DNA of 64,000 nt from Rutpela maculata (taxonomy: Eukaryota; Arthropoda; Insecta; Coleoptera; Cerambycidae), in contig OW386289.2 of the NCBI GenBank assembly GCA_936432065.2, positions 12,628,577-12,692,576 of the forward strand. The letters are read 5' to 3'. Under the pieces are notes generated by a model. The model had not been told where the DNA came from, searched no databases, and was given only the letters and a program-made list of their open reading frames with translations. Position numbers and translations under genes: made by a program. This document shows positions 46,926 through 58,439 of the stretch, piece by piece; positions within the stretch are counted from its first letter, which is position 1, and each line of letters opens with the position of its first letter.

Positions 46926-47044
46926 GCCATGCATTAATTATCAATCATAAATATACGACTCAGTCTTCCACTAATTTTGAACATGACCTTAAGTAAGTCA
47001 TATTAATATTTCTTTTTTTTATCTGCTAATAATATTATTATTAA

Positions 47045-47480
47045 AGTGCTTGCACATGGCATAGTACAGATACCTGGCGACTCTGTTGTGTTGGTGATTG
47101 TACTCAGATGGTACCAACGTAGTACATTCCACCACCACATGACTGACATGTTCTTCTGCTAGACCGCACATTCCACACTTACTACCAACAAGCTATTATA
47201 AGATCATCATCCTCTGAAGGTATCTAGTATTTAGCGCTTGATCCTGTGCTTTCATAGACGTCTTTTTATCTACTTCTGGTCGGTCAAGTCCGTGGAAGAA
47301 TTTTCCATGCGTCGGCTTTGTGCAGAGTACTTCTATTTTCATATTTTCGATGTTGGTTTTAATTTTCTTCTTGGCATCCTCGTCGGTGGCTTCGGCTCCC
47401 AGATAATCTTCTTGAAATTTACGCGCTTTCTTCTGGTTGGAATACGCAACATCTTGCCCTTATCAAGATCTTTAACTAGC
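47045..47480 (-). pseudogene. LINE ORF2 C-terminal relic with CCHC finger
   Basis: On the minus strand: VAYSNQKKARKFQEDYLGAE, KTNIENMKIEVLCTKPTHGK, AQDQALNTRYLQ, two adjacent stops, then SKCGMCGLAEEHVSHVVVEC (C-x2-C-x8-H-x4-C), LVPSEYNHQHNRVARYLY and AMCKHF. This is the conserved tail of a non-LTR ORF2 (post-RT finger domain). The RT is missing upstream. It is unlike the R1-clade finger in this window. Clade not determined. Confidence 0.65.
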
Positions 47481-47517
47481 CATGTGAGCTTGTCCTTCCC
47501 CTGTCGGATATACGGAT

Positions 47518-47552
47518 ATATTATTATTATTATTATAATTATTATCATTACT
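47518..47552. repeat. Short (TTA)n microsatellite
   Basis: Imperfect TTA/ATT repeats of about 30 bp. Confidence 0.8.
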
Positions 47553-48293
47553 TGCTTTTGGATCGTTAGCATGCGTTTACCTTTTTTATTTATTATACAC
47601 ACAGGTTGATTTACTGAGATATTTTTAGCTGCATTTAACTTAATTTTAATTAATTGTAATATGTGGAAATATAAATATGTATAGGCTAAACTTCCTAACT
47701 TCAACTGTAATTAATTCTTAGAAAAATTAAGATCTCATATTCTAGTGCTTGCCTATTATATTCTAGGAGCTAGTGTCGAAAAGTGAAAAATTTATCAAAC
47801 CACTAACCAAAGTGGTTTGATGATAGTATTCGTCCAAACATGCAAACTTGTTTCTTGTGAATATAGGCCTTAAGAGTCGGCAATTTATATTGCGGGCCTG
47901 TGAAAAATTGAACGTATTTCATCGTAATCAAACCACTAGGTTCTTAGGTTTGACTGTAGTTGTTGGTGAAAGGATTGCATTGATACAGTCGGCGAGAGTT
48001 TTCTCATTGAGCGCGCATTCAGAAGAAAAACCCGAATCGCATTATAATCAAACCGGCCAAAGTTTGTGGTAAATGTTTTCAATTGTCCAAAAAATGAAAG
48101 AAATAGAATTGGCGGGGAGTTTGAAAGAGGAGAGGAAGAGTTATTGGAGCAATTATGAGCGTAAAATCCAGGTTTACACTGTAAATGTCGTCAAACACGG
48201 AATTCAAGCTAAAAATTATCGTATGTAATATCACTAGTGCTTAAAATTTTATCGAAAATTTCTTGGAAAGCGTGTTGCCTGGTAATATAAAGA

Positions 48294-48381
48294 GTGCAAA
48301 TTGGCAGTTTATTATCTGATTAAATATCGACCGCTTTAGCGGGAGGGATTTAATCTTTGATAATAAACTGCCAATTTGCAC
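48294..48381. other. Long hairpin with GC-rich apical stem, unit 1
   Basis: Outer stem of 23 bp (GCAAATTGGCAGTTTATTATC and its inverse), a small internal bulge, a further 8-bp ATTAAAT/ATTTAAT stem, and an apical CCGCTTTAGCGG hairpin. Conserved in unit 2, including the loop sequence. Confidence 0.85.
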
Positions 48382-49279
48382 GAGTTATATTAACTAGGGG
48401 CAACTTAGCTTGAGAAAAAATTTTTAGATAAAACTTAAAGCACGAGTGGTATTTGTGGAGAATATTTCACGAATAAATAATTCATTAAGTATATCTTCAA
48501 TATTATGTTCAGTAATTAATTGCCTTCAGACGTTTCCTTGTTGCTTTTTAGAGATTACTCACCTTTATCTTCAATTTCATCATTTACGTCACATAAAAAT
48601 GCATTTCCAAAGCGACTCATCTAATAAAAAACAAAGTAGGTTTAAATTATGGCAATAAAGAAAAACAATATACGTTAAACCATAGGTACTGTAACTTATA
48701 AGACTAATCATCACAACAAAGCACGCTTCGACCAATCACATTACCGGTGAAATCACACAAATTGCATATTACCAATCTATCCCTTTTACGTTCTAAGACT
48801 GCCGGCTCAGATGGTATGGTACCGCCATCTAGTAACGCTACCTTAACTTAGTTACTAGCCTAAACAGTGAATTGAATTATTATATTAAAGTGTTTTTTAA
48901 TATATATTTATGTATTTAATCCTTGTTTCTAATTTGAGAAGTTTGATAGTTAAGTTAAGGTTTACTTGTTTAAGTAGAGAGACTTTAAGTACAACGAATT
49001 ATAATGTATATAGTGATACTGCAGAGTTTTGATTTTCCACATAAGTGTTAGCTGTTTTGTAATGATTGATGGATTACTATACGTAAGTACCTACATTTGT
49101 GTATTTATCATGAAATAACTGATTTGTCTGCTTCGTAGATATTCATATTTAATTTTAGTTGTGAAAATTATTTTGTAATTATGTTAGGTATTAAGCCATT
49201 GAAAGCTGTGTACCTATAACTTGTCCCGAACCTATATAAGTTCCACACAGCATTGGCTTTTTAGGTTATTAATACAATA

Positions 49280-49975
49280 CTACAAAACTGCTGCCCAAGG
49301 AATCACTACTTCCACATCCGGATTTTCTATTCAAGTCACACAACGAAAAAATTTTGTATGTGGAAATAATTGTTTATGGAACTTTAATAATATAATATTT
49401 GGAATCCTCTACCCCCAAAAACCATAAAATGATACCCCACATCGGTAGTGGGGTGGGGGTGGTGATAGAGGGTGGGAGTGGGGTGGTAGATCAATTAAAA
49501 AAATATTTTGAGGTTTCTGGTTTTTGTACACACACTAAATCACATTTTTTTTTCATCCCCTTTAATAATGGGGTGGGGGTGGTAATGGGGGTGGCTAATG
49601 CCAAAATTTTTTTTGAGACCTTAGCTTCTCTTGTCTATATTAAATACCAATTTTATGAACTCTTACCTGCTTGATTTACCTATTTACCCCCAATTTACCC
49701 CAATTTACCCCCAATCCTTCGACGGAACAAGATGAAAATACTATCTAGTTCTAGATCTCGTTAAAGTACATATGTGTACCAAATTTCAAGTCAATATCTC
49801 AAACGGTTCCAGAGTAAACGTGCGCACAAAAAAAATTACAGACCGACAGACAGACATTTTTTTTTCACTCAAACTTAAAATCTCGATGTTTCATGACATT
49901 CTAAGCCTATTTGAACAATAAATATTTTTAAAATTTTTTTTGTCGTTACTATACTTCCACTGGATGTGGAAGTAA
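49280..49975 (+). mobile_element. Helentron-like (HINE-type) non-autonomous element
   Basis: Its 5' region carries ACTTCCACATCC (49308), which is inverted at the 3' end as GGATGTGGAAGT. The 3' end forms an 8-bp-stem hairpin ACTTCCAC-TGGAT-GTGGAAGT followed by AAT. Such asymmetric terminal repeats plus a 3' hairpin fit Helentron-derived elements. Comparison with paralogues at 4508 and 51425, where ACAATACTACAATTTACAA is continuous, shows what was inserted. The interior has G-rich GGGGTGGGGGTGG runs and the ACCAAATTTCAAGTC / CAGACAGACA stretch frequent in insect repeats. No coding capacity. Confidence 0.65.
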
Positions 49976-50262
49976 TTTACAATTTACGTTAACAATTAGT
50001 AATAAGCTAGAGAAGATATTTATAGATAACATTTAAAAGCACGATTTGTCCTATTTGCCGAAAACATGTCACGACACAAAACGTCAAAAAATTTTCGCAT
50101 ATTTGCCGCAGCAGCGACCTAAAAAATTAGAGCGATAAATTTTGCATGTTGGTCCTGTCAAAAGCAGATCTAGCTTGAATTACCACTAATAATGACGTTT
50201 GATTGGTGCAATGTTGTGAAAAAACGGGCTCTCATTGGCTATAGCGTTAATGAGTGAAATAA

Positions 50263-51724
50263 TCGTATGTAATATCACTAGTGCTTAAAATTTTATCGAA
50301 CATTTTTTCGAAAGCGTTGTTGCCTGGTAATATAGAGAGTGCAAATTGGCAGTTTATTATCTGATTAAATCCCGACCGCTTTAGCGGGAGGGATTTAATC
50401 TTTGATAATAAACTGCCAATTTGCCCGAGTTATATTAACTAGGGGCAACTTAGCTTGAGAAAAAATTTTTAGATAAAATTTAAAGCACGAGTGGTATTTG
50501 AGGAGAATATTTCACGAATAAATAATTCATTAAGTACATCTTCAATATTATGTTTTCTCATTAACTGCCTTCAGACATTTTCTTGTCACTTTTTGGAGTT
50601 TACTGACCTTTATTTTCAATTTCATCATTAATTTGATATACAGAAATATTTCCAAACCGACTCATATTGTCAAAACAGCAAATCTGAAACAAACGCAGTA
50701 GAAACAACGGAGATTCGCTATAGTTTAAAATAATCTAGTGACGTTTCCATGGCAACTAGTAAATAAAATGAGTTGAAACCTTAGATATTATAATATATAG
50801 ACTGGCTTAACACCTTTCAGGCGTTTCTGAGGTGCAATACGACGAAGAACGATAGAGAGAGCACTACTTTAGTACCGATGTCTCGCCCAAATAAAATATA
50901 CACCCATGGTTCCGAGATTGACAGAGAGCGGCATCTAGCGCTACAAGTTATATTCCATAATAAATAAATGTTCATCGACTCATATTTACGTATTTAATCC
51001 TTACTTTTAACTTACGAAGTTTATGAATTATGTTGAGGTTTGCTTTGTTAAGCAAAGAGAATTTTAAATACAACAAATTATAATGTTTGATGCACAGCTT
51101 TGATTCAACGAGTTACTTTTTGGTAGATTACCATATGTAAGTACTATACATTTTTAGTTTGTTCCAGAGCGAATGTGTACTTGACATTTATAATAAATGA
51201 TTTGCTTACCTTTGTAACTACGTTATTGAGCTATTGAAAGCTGTGCTTGACTTGTTCCTGTATTATGAGCTATATTAAGTACAATCTTTGTGTGTAATTG
51301 TTACCTGATTGAACACTAGGAACACTGAAATAGTTACAGATAGGCAAAAGTTACAGCCTATATATTTCAGACAAGATTCGCTTTGGAATTGAGGTGTGTT
51401 TTTGTTTGCTACTACATAATACAATATTACAATTTACAAGGTAGGTACGTTAACAATTAGTAATAAGCTAGAGAAGATATTTATAGATAAAACTTGAAAG
51501 CTCGAGTTGCCCTATTTGCCAAAAACATTTCACGACAAAAACGTCAACAAATTTTCGCATATTTACCGCTGCAGCGACCTAAAAAATTAGAGCGATAAAT
51601 TTTGCATGTTGGTCCTGTCAAAAGCCGATCTAACTTGAATTACCACTAATAATGACGTTTGATTGGTGCAATGTTTTGAAAAAACGGGCTCTCATTGGCT
51701 ATAGCGTTAATGAGTGAAATAATC
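50263..51724 (+). repeat. Tandem unit 2
   Basis: Follows unit 1 without a gap, begins and ends at the same motifs, and lacks the Helentron-like insertion. Divergence between units is moderate outside the hairpin, so the duplication is not recent. Confidence 0.75.
50341..50424. other. Long hairpin with GC-rich apical stem, unit 2
   Basis: Same architecture as 48294-48381. The apical CCCGACCGCTTTAGCGGGAGGG loop region differs by one base from unit 1, while flanks differ more. Confidence 0.85.
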
Positions 51725-52176
51725 GCCTAAATTTTTACATACTCCAAACACCTATAAAACATTATATTATCATCGACGAGAATTTTTATTAAAATCAACC
51801 CCCCCAAAACTACCCAATTGGGGGTGAATCGTAGTAAGGTTAACTATATTGCCGTTTATTGCAATTTCAAGCATACGAAGCATAAGTAATCTGGTAATAA
51901 CCTTGTTATTACAATTTTTTAACATAAATTCTTATACGTGGAAAAATTGGTTAATACGTTTTCCTGAGCGTACCGTTGGAAAATGTGAGTATAGGACTAG
52001 AAAATTTCGATAGGAATTTTCTCGATTTTTCTTTTTACCTATTTGATGTTTTACTTCAAAACGCATATTTTATGAGATATTGGCGATTTTATGAAAAAAA
52101 AAATCGGAATATATAAAATTTTTTGGATAATACTCCCCCTTCCCCCTTCCCACTTCGACACTAGCTCCTAGAATAT

Positions 52177-53611
52177 TAGTAGCGATAATTTTTATTTCGG
52201 CGTTGTCAGTATTGATATGCTTAACATTGAGCAATAAGATGTAATCCATAATTACCGGTTTACTCGACTAAAGCGAATATGCTGGTCACATTGTCTGTCG
52301 CACATAGGATTCGAGCCCCAGCTCCGTTGCTGACAATGTCGGTGGATATGAATGTATGTCTGCGTTTTTTTTTTTAAATGTGTTACTGCCTGCTGGACAG
52401 CCTTGGCTTTGAATTTTAGGGTTGTCTATTATATGTGGTGTGTTTATGTTGTGTTATATTGTGTTACGTTGTGTTATGTCGATGTTATAATATCAAATCT
52501 GTTTGCAAGAAATGCTCGTGACCTTTGTTGGTCGATCACCTAGGAACATGAAATTCGCTACAGGCATTTCTTGACATCTAAGATTGATGAAAAATCTCAA
52601 GTCCGGAAAATTAATAGGCCTGAAACAATATAGCGGCCTTAAGGAAAGTGTACACCCCGAAAGTTGTTTTATCCAATAAATGTTATGCTTATAACATTTT
52701 ATTTTACTAGTCAAATCATTATTATACTGTTCGCAAATTCGCAAACGAAGAGTATATTGCATTTGATCGGCACATTTCTAAAGCCATTTGGTCGCTCGAA
52801 GAGAAAAATTTTCATATCATTGTATTGGCGTACGAATTCTAAACAACTTTCTAAATGCCCATCCGCTGATGTGTCTGTCCATCCGTTACGCTTGTAAGCA
52901 CCAATATAACAATTCCAAAAATAAATAAATAAATAAAATAGGCAAACATTTACTTTATAATTCTTACACCAGATTTTTACAACGACTTGGATCATTTCTG
53001 ACTCACAGCTCCATAACAGACGTGTCATATTCTAATTCTAATATAAATGAACATATCTTACGTAATTGTACAACAGTTATTCACCTGTTTCATATCATTT
53101 TCGACGATAAATAACGTTAGTCTTTGACTTATGAATGTTCTTATTGCTACATTGCGCTCTCTACAAATGGATAGGTAGGTCTCAGCCGTTTACGGAACCA
53201 AAACCGTCTGTGTCTTATCACTCTTAAGTTATTATAAGTATAAAACCAGCTGCATACATTTTCTTGAAAACTGATCAGTGGTGGTGAAATTCTGAAATGA
53301 AGAGGCAACGAAAGAGGCGAAAGTGATATATAATGCGGAAAGGACAAGGGTAGGTAAGCAATATATTTTCATCCACTAATTTCATAAAAATAGAAAGTTT
53401 TCCTTAAAATCATTAAACGGTATTTATTTATAGTTAAAATATGATCTTTATGTTTTTATATATTTTACATTTGAAAAACAACAGTAAGTCGTAATAATAG
53501 CATTTCAAAGTAAGCATGTTTGCAGTATTTTTGTAATTTTTGACGTTTTTTCGAAATTTTAATGTATATTTCAGTGAGATGCGCTCGTTGAACCAAGACA
53601 ATCTATAGATC
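52177..53611. other. Anonymous sequence
   Basis: Short TG-rich stretch near 52430-52490 and an (AAAT)n run near 52920; unrecognised ORFs under 110 codons. Nothing I can support. Confidence 0.4.
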
Positions 53612-54125
53612 GTGTGTACGTGATGTCACAGATCTGAGACCTTAGGAAAACAAACCGCTGTCATTGCTATCAAATGGTGACTGATTGAACCTAAGAATTG
53701 AATTTTTCATAATATTAGAGTTTTTATGGATATTATATCATACAAAATGTCAAGTTTTTGTTGTATTATTAGTTGTAGAAGTGTGACAATCGAAGACAGT
53801 TTTTATAAAATAACGTCGATTTACAGCCAGAAGAGGTTGTTGCTTGTTAATTTAAGAATTTGATTTTTAGTGTGGATTTATGTTATAGGAAAGACGGCCG
53901 TAATTCAAGACCACGATGATCCATCCAGTTAGGTGTTCTGTGTTAATATGGGATACAACTTAAAACCCAAATGTGAAAGTAAAAGAGCTTGTGATAATAA
54001 TAACTACTGTTAAAGCAAACAATAAACAATTCATGGTAAAAAAATAACACTTTATATTGATTTGTTAGCATTTTTAATAACCATTTCTTGGGTTTAAATT
54101 TTACTTGAGCGAGGGTAGAGCTGAT
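53612..54125 (+). repeat. Second copy of the element C interior segment
   Basis: Collinear with 10636-11215: ATCTGAGACCTTA, ACAAAATG(T/A)CAAGTTTTTG, TTTTTATAAAATAAC, AAGACCACGATGAT, CAATAAACAA. The GC-rich subterminal repeats and TIRs are absent, so this is an isolated fragment. Confidence 0.8.
53748..54032 (+). pseudogene. THAP-domain relic, copy 2
   Basis: Opens MSSFCCIISCRS, which keeps the Cys pattern better than copy 1, then FYKITSIYSQKRL. About 65 bp of the exon 1 end (the FISG part) is deleted. The 3' splice-site region and exon 2 (GKTAVIQDHDDPSS) remain. The TAG after DPSS is at the same codon as in copy 1. After it come MGYNLKPKCESK and a stop. Confidence 0.55.
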
Positions 54126-54434
54126 GCCGAGGGAGAAAGAAGTGTAATAGCAAAAATTGTTTTAAATCAGGTACACCTCAAGAGGAAAATACACAGGCTA
54201 CATTAAGATATCTGATGAAGTGCATAAATTAAGGAAATTCGAAGTATTGCTGTCAGCGATTGATCTGGCAACTATAGTCCAGTCAACGAGGGGTTTCACC
54301 TCTACTTGAGTGCTAATGAATGGATTTTGATGAAACCTTGTGAAATGTGTTTGTAATGACGTTAATAAAAAAATTGGAAAAAGATTAGAGTAGGAAATGA
54401 TTGGAAGGGGCAGAAAACACCCCTTTTATCACGG
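54126..54434. other. Anonymous sequence
   Basis: No recognisable feature between the THAP segment and the next foldback element. Confidence 0.35.
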
Positions 54435-55325
54435 GTTCCGTAACTTGTAGAATTAAGTCAAAAATTAAAAACAAATATATTACATTTTATTTACCTTTTG
54501 GCCCAAGATGTTTTTACTCTTGTGAATTTTTTCGAAAAATGTACACTCGAAAATTCCTAAATGTGGGGGGGGGGAAAGTAAGAGTTGAAAAAAATATGAA
54601 AAAATTAAGGTGAATGTACAAGATTTTTTTTTATTTGCAACTTTTCGGTAAAGTGCGTTTTCACCGAGTTTTTCCGACGTTTGCATTGGGGCCTTCTAAA
54701 CATGTTTTATCTCTTGGAATTTTTTTGTAACTTGCTAATTTTCCTAGTTACAGGCAGTTTTTCACGATAAATAATGTACTACATTTTTTGCACATTTTCA
54801 ATTTAAAAATTATATTGAACCTTGAAAAATGGTATAACTATATAGGTTTCATATTTTTTTACATCAATTTATATAAATCACGCTCATTTTTCGAATTTTC
54901 ATGTTATTTTTAATGTTCAAATATGGTACATTATTTATCGTGAAAAACTGCCTGTAATTCGGAAAATTAGCAAGTTACAAAAAATGTTAAGAGACAAAAA
55001 ATATGTTTAGAAGGCCTCAATGCATACGTCTGAATTTTTTCAAATTTTTAAATTACATGTATTTAAAGCGCTACAATTTTAAAGACAGGGGTAGTTTTCA
55101 CGTTTTCGATGATACATTCACCTGAATCTTTTCATATTTTTTTTTTTCAACTTTTACTTTTCCCATCTCCCCTTTTAGGAATTTTCGTGTAGCCATATCT
55201 CGAAAAATATGCATTTTTCGAAAAAATTCACAAGAGTAAAAACATCTTATTTTGGGCCAGTAACGTAAATGTATGGTTCTTTTTTCCATTTTCGACCTAA
55301 TTCTACAAGCGCTTCAATGTATAAA
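54435..55325. mobile_element. Foldback element, about 890 bp
   Basis: Two arms of about 400 bp, inverted around 54865. Shared blocks: AAAATTCACAAGAGTAAAAACATCTT, GGAATTTTCGTGT/ACACGAAAATTCC, AGTTACAAAAAA, TTCACGATAAATAATGTAC and its inverse. Arm identity is moderate; the left arm has a G-run at 54566. Non-coding. Confidence 0.8.
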
Positions 55326-56202
55326 AAATCGTTTCCACGGGAGTCGTAGTGGTGTCGACGTTATGTGCGAATTTAAATATGTCAGCGCTCAACCAAACAT
55401 ATAATGAACATAATATAATTCTAACGCATCTTTGATCAATCAGGAACTAGCTGTTTTCATTATAACGCACCTTTGACTAATCAGGACCTAGCAATTTTCA
55501 TAAAAAAAATGGCAAATCTATTTTTTCCAAGAGAGAGTCCATGTTTTCGTGCATATTTTTGTGTTTGACGTTTAAAACGTCAAACTTTTACTGTAAACTA
55601 ACTTTATTTTTTCACTTTTAAACGAATAAAACAGTTAAAATATACGATAGTCGTGGATAATGTATAGTATTCAGCTCGCGTATAATAGCTACTACATACT
55701 CAATAGCTACTACGACACTCACCTTCGGCTCGTGACGTAAACATCGCCCTCGCGAGTAACAGCTATCATTATACGCTCGCTAAAAAATCTACTAATTTTT
55801 AATACTTATCAAGACATATACTACTTGGAAAATAAAATGACATATGACATGACCGATGGGAGAAAAACGGCCCTTATTTATCCTGGCCCTTTCTCGGAAA
55901 TTTCAAGGTCTTCGTATTTTTTTAGCAATTCTACCGAATTTTCTCCAGAAAAAAGTACACAAGACCAACAAAATAATTTATTTCTTATCTGACTCCTTGT
56001 CAACCAAGAACATTATACCAGCTTACATTGAATGGCCGATTTTGATTTTCAGTAGAACATATTAGGGACGTTAACTTGGCCGCGATTTATCTAAACCTTT
56101 GTCAGTGCAAGATATTAATTCACATTCACTGTAATTATTATATTCCATTTTCTATGTATTGCAGTTCCATTCGTCATATGACGTGAAGAGAAAATTAATG
56201 CA
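55326..56202. other. Anonymous sequence with a 45-bp imperfect direct repeat
   Basis: 55412-55460 and 55461-55500 share AACGCA(T/C)CTTTGA(T/C)(C/T)AATCAGGA(A/C)CTAGC. Otherwise AT-rich without features. Confidence 0.45.
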
Positions 56203-56460
56203 GAAATCAGTGAAATGGTACTAAAAGATGCGAAGTCAGTAAAATTCCTTGGCTTGCATCTGGACTCAAGATTAACTTGGAAGAAACATATTGAAAAAAA
56301 CTAAGTTCATTCAACTATAAAATATGGAATATATTTTTTGAGGAAAAAAGTTTTGCAGAAAAAATGTATCCGTAACATACTTAACCTAAAAAGGACATAT
56401 TCTTGTAAGCTATATTTTAGAAACAACAATATACTTACTTTGACGTCTCTACATTCTTGA
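56203..56460 (+). pseudogene. CR1/Jockey-like LINE RT relic (plus strand)
   Basis: Frame 56203-56304 reads KSVKFLGLHLDSRLTWKKHI, the 'FLGxxLDxxLxWxxHI' motif after the FADD box. Frame 56317-56460 continues IKYGIYF, QKKCIRNILNLKRTYSC, FRNNNILTLTSLH. The segment between them (usually about 70 residues) is deleted. Third such relic in the window. Confidence 0.7.
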
Positions 56461-56919
56461 AGTACAGTCTGGTGAGGAAAAATTCGTTATATCATCAATT
56501 AAAAAAAATAAAGAACTCTCAAAAAGAAAAGAAACAATATTTATTCAACACAAAATTGAATACGGAGTCCAAGTGAAAGCTTTTAAGTTCTTTTTTCCTT
56601 CAAAATATGCTAACAAAACTTCTTCGTTAACACAATTTACCTTTTGCTATCAAATTAGGATTTCAAATAATATTATAACTTGGCTAAATAATGTTTGTCA
56701 ATTTTGATATTAAAATTATAATGTGTAATTATAGCAGCAAAGATAACTATGAAAAAGACTACTTAATTATATTATGTTTAAAGGATGTTTAAACATTTAA
56801 GATTAGAAAAATATTGTATGTAACACGACAATTTTGTGTAACTCGTGTTATTTTGCGGTATCCCGCTTCGTTCGTCCCGCAAATATCCACTCGTTACACA
56901 AAATAAAGTCTTTCGTAAC
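56461..56919. other. Decayed 3' part of the LINE relic and AT-rich flank
   Basis: Possible continuation of the ORF2 tail up to about 56700, without clear motifs. A CGTGTTA...TAACGAG-type inverted patch occurs near 56830-56900. Confidence 0.3.
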
Positions 56920-56951
56920 TGGTAGTAGGAGGCCCTAGGGCATTTCGCTTG

Positions 56952-57869
56952 TACACTCAAAGAAATAGTATGGGTAAATTCAACAAAAAAAAATGGTTAA
57001 CTAACAATATCGTTAATTTTGTTAAACTAAATTATATTGATGGTATTTTTAAACAAGAGGTGATTGTTATTTTAATTAATAAAAAGTTGCCGTACAACAA
57101 AACAAACATTAACTTAAAAAATAGATGGATAAGGCTATTATTTATTTCGTCTGTCTATTATTTTGTTGAATTCTGTCAAATTAAACTAGATAATAGTATA
57201 TTTTATTTTTAACTATTATCGAATTGTAATTCTAACCCAGTATTAGTTCGCTGTATTATTGTACTTGGTAGACAAACCAATATTATTGTCGTCTTCTAGA
57301 AGTTCTAAAAGAATTACCATAAAATTTCCTTGCTTACCACGTAGTCTATTACAGAAATTATTCCCAGATGACGCCACATACAAATCACTGACAATAATCA
57401 ATCATGCATTATCTTATACTCTTATGAATTTATAGAAAATTAATAACATTATTGCAATGTTTAAATTCTCTCACGGATCATCGATATATTTGGATGGATC
57501 TTATAAACGATCTCTAATCTTTAGTTTGGGTAGTCTGATGTCTCAATACTGAGATTTTGGCTAACCAAAAAAGACTTCATCATACAATAAGGTGTAGAGG
57601 AACCTAAAAATTAGTTGGTGAACAAAAAACAAAGTCGTTGTACTATTTAATTGTAGACCAAATTGAAAATGGTTAGTGAACATAAAAAAAATGTCATTGT
57701 ACTATTTAATTTGTTACAAGAAGATATGATTATTAAACTACTATTTGTTTACGAAAACAAATAAAGTTGTATGACTATTCTTTTCTGATTGATTTAACTA
57801 TGAAACTAGATAGGCGCGATTTCATATGCTCTTTTTGGTTGAATTTACCTATCATTTTCTTTGAGTGTA
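56952..57869. mobile_element. 918-bp element F nested in element E
   Basis: Terminal inverted repeats of about 34 bp, GTACACTCAAAGAAA(T/A) and GGTAAATTCAAC, at both ends. Inside are two imperfect copies of a GTTGTACTATTTAATT-containing repeat (57610-57715). The interrupted host arm can be rebuilt from the other arm of element E, supporting a precise insertion. Confidence 0.7.
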
Positions 57870-58439
57870 CCAAAATGCCGATGGTTGGCAACCCATATGG
57901 TGTTAATAAGGGTGACTTCCTGTTCATATCTTGCCCCCCCCCCACCCCCGTCGTTCTACCCCCCCCCTCCCTTAAATGGTTAAAATTTTGATCATCTATA
58001 TCTCAGGAACGGAATTACCTAGGATCAAAATTCTTTTACCGTTACATAGAGAGTATCACAGAGTATTAAACACCTTATAACAATTTTTGTAATATCTCAA
58101 AACCTAAACGAAAAACTAAACGAGATATCTTTACCCGAAGATAATATTAGTTTTTCTTTTAATATTATTATTATTTTGACAACAAAGAAAAAAATAAAAA
58201 AATGTTTCATATAAAACTTTTTGCATTTTTTTTAGCTTTCCAAAAAGGTATATCACTTTATTACATATCATCCCTGTCGTTAAAATTTTCCTATTTGCTT
58301 CACTCCTCCCCACATTTCCCCTATTCAACTATTGAATATATAATTGTATAAACTATTAGAAATGTACAGTCATATAGTAGGTAATAGCTTTTATTGATTG
58401 TTCCCACCACTGCATGCCCCCCCCCCCTCCCCAACACAT

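Larger units (their letters stand above)
48205..50262 (+). repeat. Tandem unit 1 (interrupted by a Helentron-like element)
   Basis: Starts TCGTATGTAATATCACTAG and ends at GAGTGAAATAATCG. About 1.37 kb without the insertion at 49280-49975. Collinear with unit 2: hairpin, CATTAAGTA(T/C)ATCTTCAATATT, CCTTCAGAC, TGTATTTAATCC, ATTATAATGT, and the TTGGTCCTGTCAAAAGC tail. Confidence 0.75.
47758..52176. mobile_element. 4.4-kb composite bounded by perfect 23-bp inverted repeats
   Basis: The left end ATATTCTAGGAGCTAGTG+TCGAA (47758-47780) is repeated exactly inverted at 52154-52176. Inside lie a short left segment with several AATCAAACC motifs (one forming the ATCAAACCACT/AGTGGTTTGAT hairpin at 47798-47825), two tandem copies of a 1.4-kb unit, and a right segment with C/T-rich runs. 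No transposase coding sequence. No TSD could be fixed, so the inverted pair may belong to one element or to two members of one family. Confidence 0.55.
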
